The translations under genes were made by a program, and so were the position numbers. This document shows, in pieces, positions 52,182 to 62,200 of a DNA stretch of 64,000 nucleotides; positions within the stretch are counted from its first letter, which is position 1, and every line of letters begins with the position of its first letter. This DNA comes from Niabella sp. GTDB taxonomy: Bacteria > Bacteroidota > Bacteroidia > Chitinophagales > Chitinophagaceae. The notes under the pieces were generated by a model. That model was not told where the DNA came from and ran no database searches. It saw only the letters and a list, made by a program, of their open reading frames with translations. The stretch is from NCBI GenBank assembly GCA_017744715.1, contig JAGIAT010000012.1, positions 62,001 through 126,000 on the forward strand, written 5' to 3'.

Positions 52182-53054
52182 CTAAGCTGTGGCATCTACC
52201 GTTCTGCGGTAATCGGTGGGCGTCATTTTTTTGATCTTCTTGAACTGCCGGTTAAAATTGGCCAGGTTCTTAAACCCGCACTCGTAAGCGATCTCTACTA
52301 CATTTTTATTTTTTTCGGCAATCAGTTTGCAGGCATATCCCACTCTTACCGTATTGAGGTATTCCACAAATGTGGTCCGGTAATTTTCTTTAAAAAAGTT
52401 GCAGAACGTAGTGATGGCCATATTGGACCGGGCGGCAATTTCCGGCAGGGAAATATCGCTGTCAAAATTGCGCATGATGTACTCGGTGATCTTTGCCGAC
52501 CGGTCGGATCCGTTCCAGCATCCTTTTTGTACATATCCAGGGCTGGCCAGTAATTCATACTCTTTGGTATTGGCCAGCAGGTGAAAAATGTTAAAGAGCG
52601 CCGACAACCGTTCCAGTCCGGTCATCTCGGGCATTTGCTTCATAATGGTATTGATCTGGTCCCGGGTATCGCCCTGGATCACCATCCCGTGGGCCGCCAG
52701 CTGGAACATTTTTTTCAGCCGTTCCATTTCAGGGATCTCCAGGAATTTTTCCCCAAGAAATTTTTCTACAAACTGGATCACAATTCCATCGGCTTCTTCT
52801 TCGGCTTCCCCCTTCACATAGGTTTCATCGTTAAGCCATACATGCTGAAGGCCGGGCCCCATAAAAACCAGGTCCTCCTTGTCAAAATACCCGATATGAT
52901 CGCCTACCATGCGGCGGCCCGTGCTGCTGGTGATGAGTACCAGCTCATACTCCGGGTGGTAGTGCCAGGGGCAGGGGAAGAACTGGCCACTTTCCCGGAA
53001 CACAATAAATGATTTGTCATAATCCTGAGGCAAACGTTGTTCAATCGCTTTCAT
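52182..53054 (-). CDS. AraC family transcriptional regulator
   Basis: A 290-aa regulator. The N-terminal cupin-like sensor (residues about 20-90, CPWHYHPEYELVLITSSTGRRMVGDHIGYFDKEDLVFMGPGLQHVW) matches sugar-sensing AraC proteins. The C-terminal DNA-binding domain has two helix-turn-helix units (ISLPEIAARSNMAITTFCNFFKE and VVEIAYECGFKNLANFNRQFKK) with the closing TPTDYRR. It is divergent from the SGNH hydrolase gene, and two direct repeats in the 139-bp gap are candidate binding sites. It is probably the local regulator of the carbohydrate locus. Confidence 0.93.
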   Translation of the reverse strand: MKAIEQRLPQDYDKSFIVFRESGQFFPCPWHYHPEYELVLITSSTGRRMVGDHIGYFDKEDLVFMGPGLQHVWLNDETYVKGEAEEEADGIVIQFVEKFLGEKFLEIPEMERLKKMFQLAAHGMVIQGDTRDQINTIMKQMPEMTGLERLSALFNIFHLLANTKEYELLASPGYVQKGCWNGSDRSAKITEYIMRNFDSDISLPEIAARSNMAITTFCNFFKENYRTTFVEYLNTVRVGYACKLIAEKNKNVVEIAYECGFKNLANFNRQFKKIKKMTPTDYRRTVDATA

Positions 53055-53103
53055 AAAAGAAAAATTAAGACTGATATTATTCTATTATAAATTTAAGTAA
53101 AAT

Positions 53104-53144
53104 AGTACCAGTTGAATTTATTCGATGAAAAAAAGTATCAGTAG
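53104..53144. promoter_or_regulatory. Direct repeats in the AraC-SGNH divergent region
   Basis: AGTACCAGT (53104-53112) and AGTATCAGT (53134-53142) match at 8 of 9 bases and lie 30 bp apart, about three helical turns. AraC proteins bind direct repeats, so this is a candidate operator. A similar AAATAGTAC core also occurs at 50683 upstream of the ceramidase-like gene. Confidence 0.4.
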
Positions 53145-53193
53145 TCGATCAGATAATACTATGTAATGCTTCCGGGGTCTGCTACTTTTGAAA

Positions 53194-53883
53194 ATGCAGA
53201 AGAATTTTAAAACCGGGTCTTTTTTGTTGCTGCTTTTTTGGGGGTACAGTGCTTACTGCCAGGGGCTTAGCTGGGACACAACGTACCGGCCGGAGATCTA
53301 TCCGCTGTTGAATGACCTGTATCGTTCCGAGAAAACAGATGCATCCGATATCGTGTTCCTGGGAAATAGTATCACCTTCTGGGGCCTGTTTAATCAAACG
53401 CTGGGACAGCCGCAGATCCGGAACCGGGGCATACCGGGAGATATTACCAACGGCGTGCTGGAACGGCTGGACGGCATCCTGGACGGGAAACCTGCAAAGA
53501 TCTTTATACTCATTGGCATTAATGATATAGCCCGTGGCATCCCGGACAGCATTGTGATCGGCAACCAGCGGCAGATCGTAACCCGTATCCGGGAACGGTC
53601 GCCCCGCACAAAGATCTTCCTGCAAACCCTGCTGCCTACCAACAGCTCTTTCAAAAAACTGGCTGCCCATTATAACAAAGAGGCGCATATCCGGGCGGTA
53701 AACGAAGGACTCCGGAAGATCGCTGCTGCATCCGGGGTTACCCTGGTAGACCTGCACGCGGTTTTTGATGATGGAACCGGCCAGCTGATAAAAGAACTGA
53801 CTTTTGATGGTGTGCATATCACCAAGAAGGGATACGACCGCTGGATCCGGCTGCTACGGGAACGGCATTACCTGGATGATTGA
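53194..53883 (+). CDS. SGNH/GDSL-type esterase, exported
   Basis: A 229-aa hydrolase from the ATG at 53194; a TTG two codons earlier is less likely. A signal peptide covers residues 1-23 (LLLLFWGYSAYCQ). All four SGNH blocks are present: the catalytic serine in VFLGNSITFWG, Gly in IRNRGIPGDITNGV, Asn in LIGINDIARG and the Asp/His pair in FDGVHITKKGY. Members remove acyl groups from sugars or lipids. In this locus, deacetylation of a glycan is plausible. The sialidase-like gene starts 32 bp after its stop, so they form an operon. Confidence 0.9.
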   Translation: MQKNFKTGSFLLLLFWGYSAYCQGLSWDTTYRPEIYPLLNDLYRSEKTDASDIVFLGNSITFWGLFNQTLGQPQIRNRGIPGDITNGVLERLDGILDGKPAKIFILIGINDIARGIPDSIVIGNQRQIVTRIRERSPRTKIFLQTLLPTNSSFKKLAAHYNKEAHIRAVNEGLRKIAAASGVTLVDLHAVFDDGTGQLIKELTFDGVHITKKGYDRWIRLLRERHYLDD

Positions 53884-53915
53884 AAATAATCCCCGGATTT
53901 TTAAAACAAAAGCAA

Positions 53916-54971
53916 ATGAAAAAATTGATTGCCCTTACGCCATTTTTGTTGCTGGCCTGCATTGGCCTGGCCCAATTTCCGGCTTCGCCTCCGTCTACAG
54001 TAATACCCGGCACCGAGATCTGGAGCGGGGCACCGCATAATGCTTTTACGGATCTGATCGCATATAAGGGATCTGTGTATTGCAGCTTCCGGGAAGGATC
54101 GGGACATGTGCCGGGTTCCAACGGGGTAGGCCGTATCCTTCGCACAAAGGATGGAAAAAACTGGGAACCGTTTGCCCTTATCCGGAAAGACGGCATTGAC
54201 CTCCGCGATCAGAAGATTTCCGTAATGCCGGACGGGCGCATGCTTTGCCTGATGGGCGGCTCCGTGTATGACACTACGAAGAAACCCTCCCGCCTGCTGG
54301 GCATGTACCCGCACGTAGCTTTTATGGGAAAGAATATGGAATTTACTACCCCGGAAAAGGCGGTGCTTGACAACAGCGGGCATAACTGGATCTGGCGGCT
54401 CACCTGGTATAAAGGCACCGGTTATGGAATTGATTATGGCGACGGAGCCGAACGAAAGATGGTAAAAACACCAGGAGGTAGAAATTTTGGAGTAACGCTT
54501 GTAAAAACAACGGATGGTAAACATTTTGAAAAGGTAACGGATCTGGATATTGACGGAGGTCCCAATGAATCCTCCATCCGGTTTGATACCCGGGGCAACA
54601 TGTATATCCTGGTACGGAGGGAGGATGGCGACCGGATGGGCGTATTAGCCACTGGTAAAGCGCCGTTTACTGCGTTCAATTATCAGAAGCTGGATTATCG
54701 ATTGGGCGGCCCGGACTTTATGTTTACACCGGATCAGAAAAAACTGATAGTGGGAACCCGGTTATACCTGCCTGGCGGAGCAAAAACCGGTATCCTTCTT
54801 ACAGATCTTAATGGCAAAGTACTGAAAACACTGGTGCTGGAAAGCGGCGGGGATTGCAGTTATCCGGGGATGCTGATAAACGGAAAAGAACTATGGGTCA
54901 GTTACTATTCTTCACATACCGGGAAAACGAAGATCTATTTTACCCGTATACCGCTGCGTGATGTTTTGTGA
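53916..54971 (+). CDS. Sialidase-like six-bladed propeller protein, exported
   Basis: A 351-aa secreted protein from the ATG at 53916 (signal MKKLIALTPFLLLACIGLAQ); a TTG-initiated extension from 53880 is unlikely. Asp-box-like repeats (ILRTKDGKNWEPF, LVKTTDGKHFEKV) and the phrasing HNAFTDLIAYKGSVYCSFREG and GPNESSIRFDTRGNMYILVRREDGDRMG match exo-sialidase-like propellers. The arginine triad of true sialidases cannot be confirmed by eye, so the sugar specificity is open. It follows the SGNH gene by 32 bp and precedes the aldolase by 156 bp. Confidence 0.75.
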   Translation: MKKLIALTPFLLLACIGLAQFPASPPSTVIPGTEIWSGAPHNAFTDLIAYKGSVYCSFREGSGHVPGSNGVGRILRTKDGKNWEPFALIRKDGIDLRDQKISVMPDGRMLCLMGGSVYDTTKKPSRLLGMYPHVAFMGKNMEFTTPEKAVLDNSGHNWIWRLTWYKGTGYGIDYGDGAERKMVKTPGGRNFGVTLVKTTDGKHFEKVTDLDIDGGPNESSIRFDTRGNMYILVRREDGDRMGVLATGKAPFTAFNYQKLDYRLGGPDFMFTPDQKKLIVGTRLYLPGGAKTGILLTDLNGKVLKTLVLESGGDCSYPGMLINGKELWVSYYSSHTGKTKIYFTRIPLRDVL

Positions 54972-55127
54972 AACCGGGTATAAAGCAAATGATTGCCATA
55001 GATGTTTTACAGCAGTACGTTTAAGTGGTAAACAACTTTAATAAATATCCGATCGCCGTGCCTTCGCTGATGCATCAGCAAGCAGTGGGTGTTTACGGCA
55101 TGCAGCGATCGTTAACTTACAAATGAA

Positions 55128-55976
55128 ATGAAACAATATCGGTTAAACCGTTTGATGAATCCCGTGTCTGGGAAATGTTTTGATGTAGCGATCGACCACG
55201 GATTTTTTAATGAACCGGCATTTTTACAGGGGATCGAAGATATCCGGAAGGCCGTGGATGTGATCGTTCATGCCAATCCGGATGCCATACAGCTGACTCC
55301 CGGTCAGCTGAAATATTTACAACGGGTACCGGGTAAGGCAAAACCGGCGCTGGTGCTGCGCACGGATATAGCCAATGTTTACGGTAAGGAATTACCTGCA
55401 ACGGCGTTCAGCAAAATGATTGAAGAACCGGTGTTGCAGGCCGTGCGGGCAGACGCAGCCTGTATGTGTGTGAATTTATTCCGCATCCCCGGTGCACCGG
55501 AGGTAACCGCCCAGTGTATTGATAATATCATTAAAATAAAAATGGAGGCAGAGCATTACTGCATGCCGCTGATGGTAGAGCCCCTGGTGTTTCGTCCTAA
55601 CAGCGAAGCAGGCGGGTATATGATAGACGGGGACCTGGATAAGATCCTGCCCCTGGTGCGGCAGGCAGTGGAACTGGGAGCGGATATCATTAAAGCGGAT
55701 CCCTGCGACCGGCTTGAAGAATATCATAAGGTGGTTGAAACGGCCGGCGAAACTCCGGTGCTGGTACGCGGTGGCAGTAAGGCGCCGGATGCTGAAATCA
55801 TCGGGCGTACCGCGCAGCTGATGCAGCAGGGAGTAGCCGGTATTGTTTATGGCCGCAATATTATCCAGCATCCGCGGCCGGAGCTGATTACCCGGGCCCT
55901 GATGGAGTTGGTGCATCACCAGATACCGGTGGAAGAGGCATTGCTCCTGTTGGAGAAAAACCAGGCTCCTGTTTAA
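55128..55976 (+). CDS. Class I aldolase of the DhnA/LsrF type
   Basis: A 282-aa cytoplasmic Schiff-base aldolase. The N-terminus has AIDHGFF (Asp23, His24), and the lysine forming the Schiff base is Lys189 in GADIIKADP. VLVRGGSKAPDAEI and GIVYGRNIIQHPRP (phosphate-binding loops) complete the DhnA family pattern. Members include archaeal-type fructose-bisphosphate aldolase and LsrF; this one probably cleaves or forms a phosphorylated keto-sugar. Its place in a glycan locus suggests catabolism of an unusual released sugar. The substrate is unknown. Confidence 0.88.
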   Translation: MKQYRLNRLMNPVSGKCFDVAIDHGFFNEPAFLQGIEDIRKAVDVIVHANPDAIQLTPGQLKYLQRVPGKAKPALVLRTDIANVYGKELPATAFSKMIEEPVLQAVRADAACMCVNLFRIPGAPEVTAQCIDNIIKIKMEAEHYCMPLMVEPLVFRPNSEAGGYMIDGDLDKILPLVRQAVELGADIIKADPCDRLEEYHKVVETAGETPVLVRGGSKAPDAEIIGRTAQLMQQGVAGIVYGRNIIQHPRPELITRALMELVHHQIPVEEALLLLEKNQAPV

Positions 55977-56110
55977 AACCAGGCTCCGGATATGAAGTTT
56001 TTGCTGTTAAATGAAATAACCATAAGCATACTTTATATCCAACAGATGATTATTTCGCGCTGTTCCATCAGGCTAAGACCAATAAAAAATAAACAGTTGA
56101 AATAAAAAGT

Positions 56111-57592
56111 ATGAAAAGAATTTACCGGGTATTTTGGAGCATTGTTTTGCTCATTGCCATCGCGCCGCCGCTACCGGCACAGATCGTATTGAAAAATACG
56201 AGAGAACTTTTTGTAGACGACTATCTCATTGATCGGTTGGTGCAGGTGATCGCCAAACCCGGCGAACCGGTATCCTGCGGGCCGGCACTGAAGCTTGACC
56301 GCCCCTGGGAAGGAAAGTTCAGCGGGGCCTATGTTTCTGTGCTGTTCGACGGCAGCCGCTATCGCATGTACTACCGGGGCACGGGCCTGGCGAAAGAAGT
56401 GGATAAAAATGTAACCTGTTATGCAGAAAGTGATGACGGTATTCACTGGAATAAGCCCGCGCTGAACCTCTACCATGTGAGCGGGCATCCTGGTAATAAT
56501 ATTGTGTTGCCCGGAGATCCGCTCCTGGCGACGCATAACTTATCGGTAATGTACGACAACCGGCCCGGTGTGCCGGCAGGAGAACGGTTTAAGGCGGTTG
56601 GGGGTGTTGCCTCTTCTCCCAAACGTGCAGTAAGAGGGTTGTACCGCTATGTTTCTGCAGACGGTATTCATTGGCGGATAAAAGATTCTGTTCCCCTCTT
56701 TAAAGACGGCTATGGAATGGACTCGCAGAATGTATTGGCCTGGATACCTTCGGAAAATCAATATGCCATTTATTTAAGAACCTGGACGGAGGATAAACCG
56801 GGAGATGCGAAACTGTTAAAGGGCGTGCGCACTATTGCGCGCTCGGTTTCAAAGGATTTCATTCATTGGTCGCAACCGCAGCGGATGCAGTTTGGCAATA
56901 CGCCGCTGGAAGACCTGTATACCAATGCCACGCTGCCTTATTTCAGAACGCCGCAACTGCTGATAGCAATGCCTTTCCGCTTCTCGCCACATGCAAGCGT
57001 ATTGAGCGAGGCAGAAATGCTCCGCTATAGTATTGATAAGAGCATGTGGAACGGCGTGTCGGACGCGGTGTTGATGACCTCAAGAGGCGGGAATGTTTAT
57101 GACCGGAAATTTATGCAATCCTTTGTAAGGCCCGGCCTGGATGATCGTAACTGGGCCGCAAGAAGCAATATACCGGCCGTGGGCATTATTCCAACCGGCG
57201 AAAAAGAGATCTCCTTTTTTCTTACACGGGCTTACGGTACCCCCGATTGCTACCTGGAGCGGATGACCTTGAGGACCGACGGTTTTGCATCCCTCCATGC
57301 AGATTACCCCGAAGGCTATGCCATTACCAAACTTTTGCAGCTAAAAGGAGAAAAGCTTACGCTCAACTTTTCAACCTCTTCCATAGGATATGTAAAGCTT
57401 ATTCTGCTTGATGAAACGGGAAAGGAACTACCGGGTTACGGTGCTGCGGATGCCCTGGTGTTGCGGGGCGACCGGATCGACGGGGAGGTACGGTGGAAAA
57501 GCGGCAAGTCCCTGGCCGATGTAGGTACCAGACCTGTAAAAATGAAATGGGTCATCCGCGATGCTGATATATATTCCTTCGAGGTAAGATAG
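56111..57592 (+). CDS. Glycosidase-like five-bladed propeller protein, exported
   Basis: A 493-aa protein with a signal peptide (residues 1-24, ending PLPAQ). It begins LKNTRELFVDDYLIDRL, a phrase common in secreted GH32/GH43-like proteins of Bacteroidota and Planctomycetota. Repeated blade motifs include FDGSRYRMYYRG, TCYAESDDGIHWNKP, RYVSADGIHWRIKDS and SVSKDFIHWSQPQ. These fit a beta-propeller that binds or cleaves sugars. I cannot assign catalytic acids. A C-terminal beta-sandwich (about 395-493, KLTLNFSTSSIGYVKLILLDE) follows. It lies 9 bp before the sulfatase frame, so they are cotranscribed. Confidence 0.7.
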   Translation: MKRIYRVFWSIVLLIAIAPPLPAQIVLKNTRELFVDDYLIDRLVQVIAKPGEPVSCGPALKLDRPWEGKFSGAYVSVLFDGSRYRMYYRGTGLAKEVDKNVTCYAESDDGIHWNKPALNLYHVSGHPGNNIVLPGDPLLATHNLSVMYDNRPGVPAGERFKAVGGVASSPKRAVRGLYRYVSADGIHWRIKDSVPLFKDGYGMDSQNVLAWIPSENQYAIYLRTWTEDKPGDAKLLKGVRTIARSVSKDFIHWSQPQRMQFGNTPLEDLYTNATLPYFRTPQLLIAMPFRFSPHASVLSEAEMLRYSIDKSMWNGVSDAVLMTSRGGNVYDRKFMQSFVRPGLDDRNWAARSNIPAVGIIPTGEKEISFFLTRAYGTPDCYLERMTLRTDGFASLHADYPEGYAITKLLQLKGEKLTLNFSTSSIGYVKLILLDETGKELPGYGAADALVLRGDRIDGEVRWKSGKSLADVGTRPVKMKWVIRDADIYSFEVR

Positions 57593-57646
57593 CATCCGCG
57601 CGTGGCAAAAGAACAGGTTTGTTTTTATTCATTCAACGCTGTAAAG

Positions 57647-59125
57647 ATGTATAAAAGAATAATTGTTTTATTGTGTGCCGTATTGTTTTACACAGACGGC
57701 CTGGCACAACCCGGCCGGCCAAACATCATATTGGTAATGGCCGACGACCTGGGTTACGGTGATGTACACTACAATGGTAACAAAACCGTAAAAACGCCCA
57801 ACCTTGACCAGATGGCTGCCACCGGTATCCGCTTTACACGGTTCTATGCTGCGGCTCCTGTTTGCACGCCTACCCGGGCAAGTTGTTTAACAGGGCGCCA
57901 TCCTTACCGGATGAATATGACCTGGGCCTCGGATAAAAGCCTGCCGCGCGAAGAATATACGCTTGCCGAAGCCCTCCGCGACGCGGGCTATGCTACCGGC
58001 CATTTTGGAAAATGGCACCTCGGGGATCTTTCAAAAACCATGAAGGACGGCTATGCGCCCGGCATGCCCGATCCGGCACAATATGCACCACCGTGGGAAA
58101 ATGGCTTTGAAGAATGTTATAGCGTATATAGCTCTATGCCATCCTATAATCCCTATTATTTTGTAAGTCCGGATATGGGGTCGCCCGGATATAAAATGAT
58201 CCAGGACCAGCCCATAGCCCCGGGACAAAGAACCGGCGGCTTTGTATGGAACACGAAAATATGGACCGGCCCCGGCCGTTTTACAGACGAATGGGTTGAG
58301 GGAGCGTTTGATAGCTTGGTCATGGACAAGGCGCTTGATTTTATAACCCGGAAAACCACGGCGCAACAACCCTTTTTATCCCTTATCTGGTTTACCACAC
58401 CGCATACACCTGTGGTTGCTGGGAATAGCTACCGGGCCCTGTACCCCGGATTAACGATGCAGGAGCAGCACTGGTTTGGAGCCATTACGGCCATGGACGC
58501 ACAAATAGGAAGGCTTCAGAAAAAACTGAACGAGCTCGGTATTGCGGAAAATACGGTGGTCTGGTTCTGCAGCGATAACGGCCCTTCATGGGTACACGAT
58601 CTTAACTCCGCCGGAGGTTTAAGAGGCAAAAAAGGATCGCTTTACGAAGGGGGCATCCGCGTACCATCTTTATTGTTGTTTCCATCTAAATACAAGGCGC
58701 CGGCAGTGATCGATGCGCCTGTGACCACCAGCGATTTTTTTTCTACCGTTCTCAGCTGGGCAGCTGTAAAGAATCATGGTTCCGCAGTATTGGATGGAAT
58801 CAATGCGGATGCTATCATCGCCCGTAAAGCAACACGCAGGAGCGTTCCCATAGGGTTTGCCTCGCCCGTATTGCAAACAGACGCCAGGGACGCAAAAGCC
58901 TGGACCAAATACGGCGGCCGTGCCCTTTGCTGGCTTGATAATGATTATAAACTGATCAGTACAGACGACGGAAAAACCTGGGAGCTGTATAACCTGGGCC
59001 GTGACCGGTCTGAGAAAAATAATATTGCAAACACCAATACGGTGCGGATGCAAGCCATGAAAGCCCAACTGTATCAATGGCTCAGTTCGGTGGAACAAAG
59101 TGCAAAAGGTGCCGACTACAGATAA
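57647..59125 (+). CDS. Sulfatase (formylglycine type), exported
   Basis: Removes sulfate esters, probably from a glycan. From the ATG at 57647 (492 aa) there is a signal peptide (MYKRIIVLLCAVLFYTDGLAQ). A GTG at 57602 gives a longer frame without a better signal. The metal-binding ADDLGYGDV is at 32-40. The formylglycine motif CTPTRASCLTG has Cys73 as the residue to be modified. HFGKWHLGD and WFCSDNGPS are further sulfatase motifs. A formylglycine-generating enzyme is not in the window. It sits between the glycosidase-like gene and susC. Confidence 0.94.
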   Translation: MYKRIIVLLCAVLFYTDGLAQPGRPNIILVMADDLGYGDVHYNGNKTVKTPNLDQMAATGIRFTRFYAAAPVCTPTRASCLTGRHPYRMNMTWASDKSLPREEYTLAEALRDAGYATGHFGKWHLGDLSKTMKDGYAPGMPDPAQYAPPWENGFEECYSVYSSMPSYNPYYFVSPDMGSPGYKMIQDQPIAPGQRTGGFVWNTKIWTGPGRFTDEWVEGAFDSLVMDKALDFITRKTTAQQPFLSLIWFTTPHTPVVAGNSYRALYPGLTMQEQHWFGAITAMDAQIGRLQKKLNELGIAENTVVWFCSDNGPSWVHDLNSAGGLRGKKGSLYEGGIRVPSLLLFPSKYKAPAVIDAPVTTSDFFSTVLSWAAVKNHGSAVLDGINADAIIARKATRRSVPIGFASPVLQTDARDAKAWTKYGGRALCWLDNDYKLISTDDGKTWELYNLGRDRSEKNNIANTNTVRMQAMKAQLYQWLSSVEQSAKGADYR

Positions 59126-59274
59126 AATAGGATGTTGACCAGCAACGGCTGCAGCTGTAAAACCGGAACGAAAAATAATACCACAAAAGCATATTAAAGG
59201 ATAGGACTGTTTTCAGAACATGTAATAGTTTTAAATCAACAACAGATTTTTTTCAACTAACATAAGGGCTTATT

Positions 59275-62200
59275 ATGTATTTAAATCATCGCTATCGAGC
59301 TGGCTCCATCCGGCGCTTCGGCAGGATTGCTGCTTTTTTGGCCTTTTTTTTATTGATCCACCAGGCTGTAAATGCACAGCTCAAAGTGCAGGGGAAAGTT
59401 ACCATGCTTGATGGAACGCCGCTTGCAAATGTAACCGTGCAAAAGAAAAATACAATGCAGGCCGCGCTTTCTGATGGGCAGGGGAACTATTCGCTGGAAG
59501 TAAGCGGTTTAAACGGGGAGCTGGTGTTTACCCATGCCAGTTATGAACCGGTAACGGTTTTGATTGACGACCGCACAAAGATCGATGTGGTGATCAACGA
59601 AAAAGTTTCCAGTCTGAATGAAGTGGTGGTAACGGGTTATGGAAAGCAATCGCGCTCCAATATTACCACTTCCGTTACCAAACTGGACAAAAAAGTACTG
59701 GAAAATATCCCTTATGCAAATGCAGCTTCTGCGTTGCAGGGCACGGTTTCCGGCGTAAGGGTGCAAAGCACGAGCGGGCAGCCTGGTGCGGCGCCGCGGA
59801 TCATTGTAAGGGGAGGCACCTCCATTGATAATCCCAATGGGGCGGCGCCGCTTTATATTATTGATGGTGTGGTGCGGATGGATATGAACTATATTAACCC
59901 GGACGACATTGAGTCTATACAGATCCTGAAAGACGCAGCCTCCACGGCCATTTACGGCGCAAGGGGGTCGAACGGTGTGGTGATTGTTACTACCAGGTCG
60001 GGCAAGGCGGGTAAAGCGAAAATAACCTATAACTATGACCTCATCCTTTCGAGGCCAGACCGGAAATATGATCTTTTAACGGCGCGGGATTTTATTTATT
60101 TCCAGCGGAAAGGGTTAGAAGCCAGCGGCAAAAAAGTGCCCAATAACCTGGCCCAGTTAAACCAGGCCGTGGCTGCGGGCACCGGCAATGATTTAACAAA
60201 CAATACCCTGTTTACCACTCAGTACCTGACGCCCGCCAACCAGCATAAGCTTAACGAGGGATGGGAAAGTATGCCGGACCCGCTGGACCCCAGTAAGACC
60301 ATTATATTTAAGAATACCGATTTTCAGGACATCCTGCTAAAGTCAAGCATCTCGCATAACCATGCCATAAATGTATCCGGCGGTACTGAAAAAAGCACGT
60401 TCAGTTTAAGCGGGGGCTATCTTAATAACGAAGGTATCGCCTTAAACACCGATTTTAAGCGTATCACATTTAATGCCTTTGGCGACCTGGCGGTAAACGA
60501 TAAGCTAAAAGTTTTTGCACGGGTAAACTATACATACTCCGGTAACCACCAGGTGCCCAGAACTGATATTTTTAAAAGGGATATAGCAGCGGCCCCCACA
60601 ACCAAATACCGGTTTGAAGACGGTACCCTGGCGCAGGGACAGTTCAGGTCGGTAGGGAACCCGGAGTATATTATGAATACAACGGTAGGTAAGAACGTAG
60701 CGGAAAATATTACATTTTCAACGGGGGCGCACTGGCAGCTTTTGCCGGAGCTCTCTTTTGACCCGCAGGTATCCTTGCTGCGGCAAAGCCAGGAAGGACG
60801 TAATTTTTTCAAAGCCTACTACGACGGCACCACGTATAACCAAACGCGCACGGCCTCCGGTACATATACCAAACTGATGCAGCCGCAGGTAGATGCGGTA
60901 TTGAGTTATGCGAAGTCTTTTAAAGAAGTACATAATCTTGATGCAAAGGCGGGCTTCTCCTACTACAGTACGATCAATACCTCCCTGGGAGCCACCGGGC
61001 AGGGAGCGGTAACGGACCTTATTCCTACCCTGAATGCTTCCGCCCTGGCGGTATCTGTAAATGGTGCAGAAACGCAAACGAACCTTTACGGTTACTTTAG
61101 CAATATCAATTATGGCTTTAAGAGAAAGTACCTCCTCACCATCAATGCCCGGTATGACGGAGCCTCTAACCTGGGCGCCAATAATAAATGGGGCTTTTTC
61201 CCGGGCGTGTCCGCAGGCTGGAATGTAAATAATGAAAATTTCTGGAAGGCCGCCTCCGCGGTGTTCAATGTACTTAAACTGCGGGCCAGTTATGGGGTTA
61301 ACGGAAATATCAGCGGGCTCTCGCCTTACCAGGCGCAGGGAGAGTACAATGTGGGAGCGGTGTACAATGGGAATGGTGCCATCCAGAATACAGTGATCCC
61401 CAACCAGGATCTGCAATGGGAGCGGTCAAAAACATTTGATCTGGGGCTGGACATCGGCCTGCTCAATTCGCGCATCACCGTTATTGCCGATGTATACCGC
61501 AGGGTAACAGACCATTTATTAACCAACCTGGCCTTACCGCATTCAAGCGGAATTTCCAGTGTGCGTACCAATTTTGGAAGTATGGAGAATAAGGGATTTG
61601 AAGCAGAGGGCAGTTTTAAGCTCCTGGCTCCATCCGCTGCGCTTCAATGGAATCTTTCCGTTAATGCCTCCTATGTAAAAAACAAAATTCTCAAACTGCC
61701 GTATAACGGCACGCCCAATAATCGTGTAGGAGGCTTCTATGTATGGAATGCGGCCGTTAATGATTATGCCTGGATGGGAGGACTGCAGGAAGGGCAATCT
61801 GTTGGCGATTTGTATGCCTATAAGCAAACCGGTATTTATGCAACAGACGAGGAAGCCGCTAAAGCGCCGCTGGATAAACTGATAGCAACGGCCGACAAAA
61901 CCAAATACGGAGGCGATGTGAACTGGGCCGACCTGGATGGTAATCATATCATCGATGACAGGGACCGGATTTTTGTAGGAAATATTTATCCCAAATGGAC
62001 CGGTGGTATCAGCAACAGTTTATCCTACAAAGGGGTGGAGTTGTATATACGGATGGATTATACTACCGGGCATACCATTTATAACGAAACCCGGGCAAGG
62101 TACCTGGGCCAGTTCTCGGGGCAGATGAATTTTTCAACAGAAGCATTACGCTCCTGGCAAAAGCAGGGAGATGTAACAGATATACCTAGGATCTACTGGG

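Noticed and set aside
53183..53190. TACTTTTG box upstream of the SGNH gene as promoter
   Set aside because: It is 3 bp from the ATG, which would place transcription start inside the coding region, and no -33 element was found.
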